Source: GWB2-37-7 sp049684915 | GTDB taxonomy: Bacteria > Bacillota > Clostridia > Lutisporales > Lutisporaceae | NCBI GenBank assembly: GCA_049684915.1 | Contig: JBAVGO010000059.1 | Coordinates: 1-11,140, forward strand | Reading direction: 5' to 3' | Length of the DNA: 11,140 nucleotides | Part shown: one piece after another, positions 6,493-11,140 of the stretch | Layout: each line of letters starts with the position of its first letter | Position numbering within the stretch: the stretch's first letter is position 1 | The notes under the pieces: generated by a model | Seen by the model: only the letters and a program-made list of their open reading frames with translations | Told to the model about the DNA's origin: nothing | Database searches by the model: none | Translations under genes and position numbers: made by a program

Positions 6493-6545
6493 AATTATTG
6501 AAATGTTTAATGCTAAAAAAATAACAATAAATATAAATGCAATAA

Positions 6546-6558
6546 TACTATAATAGTA
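6546..6558. repeat. Palindrome TACTAT-A-ATAGTA, first copy
   Basis: Arms of 6 bp around a single A. The same arm pair recurs at 6605-6618. The centre contains TATAAT but no matching -35 box. Candidate operator half of a pair upstream of ktrB. Confidence 0.35.
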
Positions 6559-6603
6559 GATAAATGAAGATAATATACAAAACAAACAGACCATTCGACT
6601 AAT

Positions 6604-6619
6604 ATACTATATATAGTAT
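6604..6619. repeat. Palindrome ATACTATATATAGTAT, second copy
   Basis: A perfect 16-bp palindrome whose TACTAT and ATAGTA arms match the copy about 60 bp upstream. It lies about 55 bases before the putative ktrB -10 box. Candidate binding site for a dimeric regulator, though chance in AT-rich DNA is possible. Confidence 0.4.
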
Positions 6620-6640
6620 TAATACATTGCTATGTATTAA
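6619..6640. repeat. Inverted repeat abutting the second palindrome
   Basis: TTAATACAT (6619-6627) and ATGTATTAA (6632-6640) form a perfect 9-bp inverted repeat around TGCT. It shares its first base with the palindrome to its left, so 6604-6640 is a continuous tandem of two dyads just upstream of the ktrB promoter region. Confidence 0.45.
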
Positions 6641-6670
6641 AATGTGATGGTTTATTAATATTTTATACCA

Positions 6671-6679
6671 TGATATAAT
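6671..6679 (+). promoter_or_regulatory. Extended -10 promoter of the ktrB-ktrA operon
   Basis: TGATATAAT is an extended -10 (TG, one base, then a perfect TATAAT at 6674-6679). The -35 region is poor (TTTATT at 6651-6656), as is common for extended -10 promoters. Transcription would begin near 6686, about 44 bases before the ktrB frame. Confidence 0.55.
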
Positions 6680-6729
6680 TATACGATATATTACAAAATT
6701 TACTAATATTCATAGCAATTTAAATTGAG

Positions 6730-8127
6730 GTGTTTATCATATATACATTAAATGGACTACGAAAAAGGTATAACATTACTCCTACACAAACGGTGGTAAT
6801 GAGTTTTGCAATAATAATTTTAGTTGGTGCGACTCTCTTGAATATGCCTATTGCCAGCAATAATGGGCAGCAAGTAGGCTTTGTCAATGCTTTGTTCACT
6901 GCAACCTCAGCTACTTGTGTTACGGGTTTGGTTGTTGTTGATACAGGAACTTATTGGACTACCTTTGGAAAGGTTGTAATTATAGCTCTTATACAAATAG
7001 GTGGTCTTGGAATAATGACATTTTCTACTTTACTAGCATTGCTGGTAGGTAGGAAGATAACCCTGAAGGAAAGAATGCTTATTCAAGAATCTTTCAATCA
7101 GTTTGAATTAGAGGGAATGGTAAGATTAACAAAAAACATTATAATTGCAGTTTTTTCAATAGAGTTTATAGGAGCATTGATATACTCCAGTGTGTTTATT
7201 CCTCAATTTGGATGGGGAAGAGGCTTTATTTATGGGGTATTCCATGCGATATCATCCTTTTGTAATGCCGGCTTTGATTTGATGGGAGCGCATACAGGAC
7301 CTTTTTCCAGCTTTACAAGCTATGTAAACAATCCAATAATCAATATAAATGCAATTTTGCTAATAGTTATAGGCGGGCTAGGTTTCTCAGTATGGATAGA
7401 TTGTCTTAAAGCATTTAAAAAGAGAAGCTTAAGTGATCTTTCACTGCATTCTAAGGTTGTGTTGACTATGACTGCTGGCTTGATACTTTTAGGAGCTATA
7501 TTCATATTTCTAATGGAAATAAATAATCCAGCAACACTCAAAAATCTTCCCTGGTCAGGAAAGATACTAGCATCGCTTTTCCATTCTATAACTCCGAGAA
7601 CAGCAGGTTTTAACACCTTGGATACAGGTTCTTTGACCATGGCTACAAGCTTTTTAACAATAATTTTAATGTTTATCGGTGGGTCGTCGGGTTCGACAGC
7701 TGGTGGTATTAAAACAGGTACTGCGGGCATATTGTTTTTTACTGTGCTTTCAGTAATTAGAGGCAGAGACAGCACTGAGGTTTATAAAAAAAGGTTGCCT
7801 AAATATTTGATATATAGAGCTGTGTCAGTAGTCTTGGTGTCATTTTTGCTTGTAGTTGTAGCTACTATGGTTCTTTCAATTGTTGAAGCACCATACAATA
7901 AAGCTGATTTTATGACGTTGCTTTTTGAGGCAACCTCTGCTTTTGGTACAGTAGGCTTAAGCCAGAATTATACAACACACCTGACTTCTGCAGGAAGAAT
8001 AATTATTATCTTATGTATGTTTGCTGGGAGAGTAGGACCCTTGTCATTGATTCTTGCATTAGTGCGTAGTGCTCATAGAAACAAAGGACACATTAAATAT
8101 CCTGAAGATAGGATTATGGTAGGTTAG
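6730..8127 (+). CDS. ktrB: Potassium uptake channel subunit, KtrB/TrkH family
   Basis: The membrane subunit of a Ktr/Trk potassium uptake system, about 465 residues. It has the four pore repeats, each with its selectivity-filter glycine: TCVTGL (G66), FCNAGF (G181), PRTAGF (G293) and GTVGLS (G409). The intramembrane gate loop GGSSGSTAGGIKTGT (318-332), the conserved arginine in FAGRVGPLS (R434) and a typical end (YPEDRIMVG) are also present. The start is uncertain. GTG 6730 is the only standard in-frame start before ATG 6799 (in VVMSFA), which would cut into the first helix, but that GTG lies inside the GAGGTG ribosome-like site and has none upstream of itself. ATC 6736 or ATA 6739 (8 bases after GAGG) would be better placed. 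The gene is followed 12 bases later by ktrA, its cytoplasmic partner. Confidence 0.93.
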   Translation: MFIIYTLNGLRKRYNITPTQTVVMSFAIIILVGATLLNMPIASNNGQQVGFVNALFTATSATCVTGLVVVDTGTYWTTFGKVVIIALIQIGGLGIMTFSTLLALLVGRKITLKERMLIQESFNQFELEGMVRLTKNIIIAVFSIEFIGALIYSSVFIPQFGWGRGFIYGVFHAISSFCNAGFDLMGAHTGPFSSFTSYVNNPIININAILLIVIGGLGFSVWIDCLKAFKKRSLSDLSLHSKVVLTMTAGLILLGAIFIFLMEINNPATLKNLPWSGKILASLFHSITPRTAGFNTLDTGSLTMATSFLTIILMFIGGSSGSTAGGIKTGTAGILFFTVLSVIRGRDSTEVYKKRLPKYLIYRAVSVVLVSFLLVVVATMVLSIVEAPYNKADFMTLLFEATSAFGTVGLSQNYTTHLTSAGRIIIILCMFAGRVGPLSLILALVRSAHRNKGHIKYPEDRIMVG

Positions 8128-8139
8128 AAGGGAGAAATC

Positions 8140-8802
8140 ATGAAACAATTTGTAGTAATAGGGATAGGAAGATTTGGCAGCGCTTTAGCTCAGAGACTCT
8201 ATGCACTAGGGCATGAGGTGTTGGCTATAGATTCAAATGAAGATGAGATTCAGAGGATATCTGATAACGTAACTCATGCAGTTACCGCAGATGCTACTGA
8301 TGAAAGTGTTCTAAAATCATTAGGCATAAGGAATTTTGATGTAGGAATTGTTGCTATTGGTGCAGATATTCAGTCCAGTATAATTACCACCTTGATGTTA
8401 AAGGATATGGGTGTTAAGTACGTTGTTGCTAAAGCTCAAAACGATTTACATGCTAAAGTTCTATATAAGATAGGTGCTGATAGAGTTGTATTTCCAGAAA
8501 GAGATATGGGAGAACGTGTTGCACATAATCTAATAGCAACTAATCTTTTAGAATTCATAGAGCTTTCACCTGAGTACAGTATAATTGAGTTTGTTGTTCC
8601 TCATGCTTGGATTGGGAAAAATCTACGAGATTTAAATCTTCGAGTTAAATATGGGGTTAACGTAGTTGCTCTCAAAAATAGTAGTAATAATAAGATAAAT
8701 GCAGCTCCTATGGCAGATGAGGAAGTAAAGGAAGATACAATATTAGTTATTATTGGAAGCAATGAAGGTATAAAGAGAATGGAAAAGAAAGTAGAGCTAT
8801 AA
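8140..8802 (+). CDS. ktrA: Potassium uptake regulatory subunit, KtrA/TrkA family
   Basis: A 220-residue cytoplasmic gating ring subunit with one RCK_N and one RCK_C domain, the usual KtrA size (half of E. coli TrkA). RCK_N has the Rossmann motif GIGRFG (8-13) and the acidic ribose-binding D31 at the end of strand 2. Family members bind ATP/ADP or NAD(H) here to gate KtrB. RCK_C begins near residue 140 (YSIIEFVVPHAWIGK). R168 and N174 in LRVKYGVNVVAL align with the arginine and asparagine (R169, N175, from memory) that contact c-di-AMP in S. aureus KtrA, so second-messenger inhibition is plausible (inference). Start ATG 8140 has AGGGAG upstream. It is co-transcribed with ktrB, and its TAA overlaps the next ATG by one base. 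Confidence 0.94.
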   Translation: MKQFVVIGIGRFGSALAQRLYALGHEVLAIDSNEDEIQRISDNVTHAVTADATDESVLKSLGIRNFDVGIVAIGADIQSSIITTLMLKDMGVKYVVAKAQNDLHAKVLYKIGADRVVFPERDMGERVAHNLIATNLLEFIELSPEYSIIEFVVPHAWIGKNLRDLNLRVKYGVNVVALKNSSNNKINAAPMADEEVKEDTILVIIGSNEGIKRMEKKVEL

Positions 8803-9605
8803 TGAGAGAAGTCATTACCAGCAGCCAAAATAAGAATTTGAAGCTAGTGAAATCACTGCATACAAAAAAATATAGAGATAGTTTGAAGCAATACATTATT
8901 GAAGGCTATAAATTGATAGAAGAGGCTTTGGAGTATCAAAAGCCCTTCTGTTTAGTATTGCTGTCAGAGTCTGCTATAAAAAGTGATGAGGGAGAAATCC
9001 TGTTAAGAAAATGTGATGAAGCTAATATAGATGTATATTTGACAGATTCAAAATTATTTACTGAGATAAGTGAGATGGATAACCCCCAAGGAGCGTTAGC
9101 TGTAATCTATAAGCAGGAGCAGCAGCTTAATATGGTGCTTGAAAGTAAAAGCTTTAATATTGTTATATTAGACGAGGTAAGAGACCCAGGTAATGTAGGT
9201 ACAATAATAAGGTCAGCAGATGCTTGTGGAATGAATGCTGTTGTTTTATCTAAGGGTTGCGTAGATTTGTATAATGGGAAGACTATTAGAGCCACAATGG
9301 GCTCTATGTTTCATATACCGGTTATTACAGATATGGATATAATTCAATTAATTGAAGATTTGAAAGCTCTGGATACGTCAGTATTAGGGACAGACCCCTA
9401 TAGCAGTATCAGCTGTATAGATGTAGAACCTCATAAACGTACAGCAATAATAATTGGAAATGAAGCTAATGGGCTTAGTACAGAGGTAAAGGCAGCAACA
9501 ACACAAAATATTACAATACCTATGCCAGGCAAAGCAGAATCCTTAAATGCAGGCATAGCAGCAGCCATATTGATGTATGAATTTGCAATACGGAAATCCA
9601 AATGA
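8802..9605 (+). CDS. TrmH/SpoU-family RNA 2'-O-methyltransferase
   Basis: A 267-residue SPOUT-class methyltransferase that uses S-adenosylmethionine to methylate a ribose 2'-OH in rRNA or tRNA. The N-terminal part (1-110; REVITSSQNKNLKLVKSL, YIIEGYKLIEEAL) is the SpoU substrate-binding domain. The catalytic domain has all three motifs: motif 1 DPGNVGTIIRSADA (N131, R137), motif 2 IIIGNEANGLS (217-226) and motif 3 IPMPGKAESLNAGIAAAI (239-256), which form the trefoil knot. The exact target is not readable, and it resembles the YsgA/RlmB group. The start ATG overlaps the ktrA stop codon (TAATG) and a clear upstream ribosome site is lacking, so it probably depends on translational coupling to ktrA. 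It ends the ktrBA operon, with a terminator right behind it. Confidence 0.93.
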   Translation: MREVITSSQNKNLKLVKSLHTKKYRDSLKQYIIEGYKLIEEALEYQKPFCLVLLSESAIKSDEGEILLRKCDEANIDVYLTDSKLFTEISEMDNPQGALAVIYKQEQQLNMVLESKSFNIVILDEVRDPGNVGTIIRSADACGMNAVVLSKGCVDLYNGKTIRATMGSMFHIPVITDMDIIQLIEDLKALDTSVLGTDPYSSISCIDVEPHKRTAIIIGNEANGLSTEVKAATTQNITIPMPGKAESLNAGIAAAILMYEFAIRKSK

Positions 9606-9611
9606 TTATTC

Positions 9612-9635
9612 AACAAGTGAAAGCTTGTTTTTTTT
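9612..9635 (+). terminator. Intrinsic terminator of the ktrB-ktrA-methylase operon
   Basis: A 6-bp stem AACAAG/CTTGTT (9612-9617 with 9624-9629) with a 6-base loop runs into eight Ts (9628-9635). The stem is short but the T run is strong. Confidence 0.82.
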
Positions 9636-9711
9636 ATATATTTATGGTTAGCAGGAAAAAGTAATTTTTACATAGAATTTTATAAGCAAATAAGTAAAAA
9701 TAGGTGATAAA

Positions 9712-11140
9712 ATGATATATATAGTAAAATCCTGCACATTGTATGGAATTAGTGGTTACATTGTGGATGTGGAAATTGACTTGTCAAATGGGTTACCAGG
9801 CTTTGATATAGTAGGATTGCCTGATGCTGCGGTAAAGGAATCAAGAGAAAGAGTAAGAGCAGCTGTTAAGAATTCAGATTATCAGTTTCCACAGAAGAGA
9901 ATTACAGTAAATCTAGCTCCTGCAGATATTCGCAAGGAGGGTTCTATATTCGATTTGGCGATTGCGGCAGGAATATTAAAGGTTTGTGGTGAAATCACAT
10001 GTGAAAGTCTTGATGGAATAGCTTTTCTAGGAGAGCTTTCCTTGGATGGAACAGTGAAGGGTATAAAAGGAATTTTACCCATGTGCATTGAGCTTAAAAA
10101 TGGTGGAATTAATAAAGTGATTGTTTCTAAGGAAAATGCTGACGAAGCAGCTCTTATAAAGGGTATGGATATATTTGGTGTTGAAAACATTAAGGAAATG
10201 GTAGAATTTCTAAATGGCAGGAGTGAGCTTAGCAAGCATGTTGTTGATATTGAGAAGTACTTTTTAGCTGATGACTTTTATGACTTTGATTTTAGGGATG
10301 TAAAGGGACAGGAGACAGCCAAAAGAGCTCTTGAGATTGCCGCCGCAGGTGGGCACAATGTAATTATGATAGGCCCTCCTGGCTCGGGTAAGACTATGCT
10401 GGCAAAAAGGTTGCCTTCTATACTTCCTGATATGTCCTTTGAGGAAAGCCTAGAGGTAACTAAGATTTACAGTGTATCAGGACTTCTTAAGGATAGAAGC
10501 TCCCTTATAACTAAGCGACCCTTCAGAGCCCCACATCACACCATGTCTGCTGCATCATTGATAGGTGGAGGTAGGATTCCACATCCAGGAGAGGTTTCTC
10601 TATCGCATTATGGTGTTTTATTTTTAGATGAAATGCCAGAGTTTCCGAAGCATGTACTGGAGGTTTTAAGACAACCTCTAGAGGATGAAAATGTAACAAT
10701 TTCAAGAGTAAATGGTTCTATAACTTATCCTGCAAAATTTATACTGATAAGCTCTGTAAATCCATGCCCTTGTGGTTATTTTGGAGATGAATCCAATAGG
10801 TGTACCTGTTCAGTTATGCAAATTAAGAATTATATGGGAAAGATCTCAGGTCCACTTATGGATCGCATAGATTTACATATTGAGGTGGCTCCCATAAAGT
10901 TCAATGATATTTCCGACACCTCAAAGTGCGAAAGCTCTAAACAAATAAAGGACAGGGTAAACAAGGCAAGAAAAATACAAATGGATAGATATAAGCAAGA
11001 AGGAATATACTTCAATTCACAGCTTAAGCCAAAGCATATAACAACATATTGCAGTATCGGAAGTCAAGAAAAGCAGATATTAAAACATGCCTTTGAAAAG
11101 TATAACCTTAGTGCAAGAGCCTACAATAGGATATTGAAGG
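9712..11140 (+). CDS. comM: ComM/YifB-type AAA+ Mg-chelatase-like ATPase, 3' end outside window
   Basis: The first 476 codons of a YifB/ComM-family protein (usually about 510 residues), with no stop codon before the window edge. ComM is a hexameric DNA-branch-migration helicase supporting natural transformation in some bacteria. The role in Clostridia is less clear. Domains in order are an N-terminal Lon-protease-like fold (GLPGFDIVGLPDAAVKESRE near 30, NLAPADIRKEG near 73), Walker A GPPGSGKTM (221-229), Walker B VLFLDEMPEF (D306, E307), a four-cysteine cluster (C352, C354, C364, C366 in NPCPCG and CTC), DRID (R385) and the sensor-2 segment LSARAYNRILK at the end. The expected missing part is about 30-35 residues. 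Start ATG 9712 has AGGTGAT at good spacing. A TTTACA at 9667-9672 could be a -35, but no good -10 follows. No disruption is seen. Confidence 0.95.
   Translation, partial: MIYIVKSCTLYGISGYIVDVEIDLSNGLPGFDIVGLPDAAVKESRERVRAAVKNSDYQFPQKRITVNLAPADIRKEGSIFDLAIAAGILKVCGEITCESLDGIAFLGELSLDGTVKGIKGILPMCIELKNGGINKVIVSKENADEAALIKGMDIFGVENIKEMVEFLNGRSELSKHVVDIEKYFLADDFYDFDFRDVKGQETAKRALEIAAAGGHNVIMIGPPGSGKTMLAKRLPSILPDMSFEESLEVTKIYSVSGLLKDRSSLITKRPFRAPHHTMSAASLIGGGRIPHPGEVSLSHYGVLFLDEMPEFPKHVLEVLRQPLEDENVTISRVNGSITYPAKFILISSVNPCPCGYFGDESNRCTCSVMQIKNYMGKISGPLMDRIDLHIEVAPIKFNDISDTSKCESSKQIKDRVNKARKIQMDRYKQEGIYFNSQLKPKHITTYCSIGSQEKQILKHAFEKYNLSARAYNRILK

Larger units (their letters stand above)
6351..6729. 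other. 379-base gene-free region between rplT and ktrB
   Basis: The region holds the rplT terminator, a small hairpin CGTTT/AAACG (6425-6429 with 6434-6438), a long inverted repeat at 6446-6492, three AT-rich palindromes (6546-6558, 6604-6619, 6619-6640) and a promoter-like extended -10 at 6671-6679. No credible small gene is seen: the short ATG frames stop within about 16 codons and lack ribosome sites. No ydaO-type c-di-AMP riboswitch sequence is present, although that class often precedes potassium transporters. Confidence 0.7.

Noticed and set aside
6351..6729. ydaO/c-di-AMP riboswitch or small gene before ktrB
   Set aside because: None of the conserved ydaO blocks is visible. The short ATG frames end quickly and lack ribosome sites.
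7320..7775. Long antisense open frame (about 151 codons) within ktrB
   Set aside because: It is a mirror of a strongly conserved gene, has no ribosome site or recognisable domain, and its reading follows from the codon use of ktrB.
9882..10235. Antisense open frame (about 117 codons) within comM
   Set aside because: It overlaps the conserved N-terminal domain of comM on the other strand and has no supporting start signals or recognisable domain.

Overview
This is a low-GC stretch, very AT-rich between genes. It looks like chromosome from an anaerobic Firmicute of the class Clostridia. The signs are strong AGGAGG-type ribosome sites, A/T-ending codons, U-tailed intrinsic terminators, a clostridial-type OPT transporter, PepV, and the order infC-rpmI-rplT, potassium-uptake genes, TrmH-type methylase. 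Genus cannot be settled by reading. All genes found are on the + strand, and I see no transposase, phage gene, CRISPR array, rRNA or tRNA.

Layout: (1) The 3' part of thrS (threonyl-tRNA synthetase) ends at a strong terminator. (2) An OPT-family oligopeptide transporter has its own promoter, a palindrome overlapping the -10, and a long hairpin in its leader, then its own terminator. (3) A small two-gene unit follows: a PqqD-like protein and a membrane-anchored protein of unknown function that starts at TTG and is probably translationally coupled. (4) pepV, an M20 dinuclear zinc dipeptidase, comes next. (5) The translation operon infC-rpmI-rplT has a near-consensus promoter and a structured leader of the L20-autoregulated type. 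infC has no usable ATG/GTG/TTG and appears to start at ATA. (6) A 379-base gap carries a terminator, a second long inverted repeat, several AT palindromes and an extended -10 promoter. (7) ktrB-ktrA (potassium uptake) and a TrmH/SpoU-family RNA methyltransferase are tightly packed, with a 1-base overlap between the last two. (8) The 5' part of comM/yifB, an AAA+ Mg-chelatase-like ATPase, runs off the right edge.

How they fit together: the window is mostly housekeeping. It covers aminoacylation, translation initiation and 50S proteins, RNA methylation, potassium homeostasis, and peptide import plus dipeptide hydrolysis (the OPT transporter and PepV could act in sequence, which is inference). 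No dramatic new system is evident. The most interesting signals are regulatory: the ATA start and possible Shine-Dalgarno-masking leader of infC, the structured OPT leader, paired palindromes before ktrB, an unclear ktrB start codon, and the orphan PqqD/membrane-protein pair.
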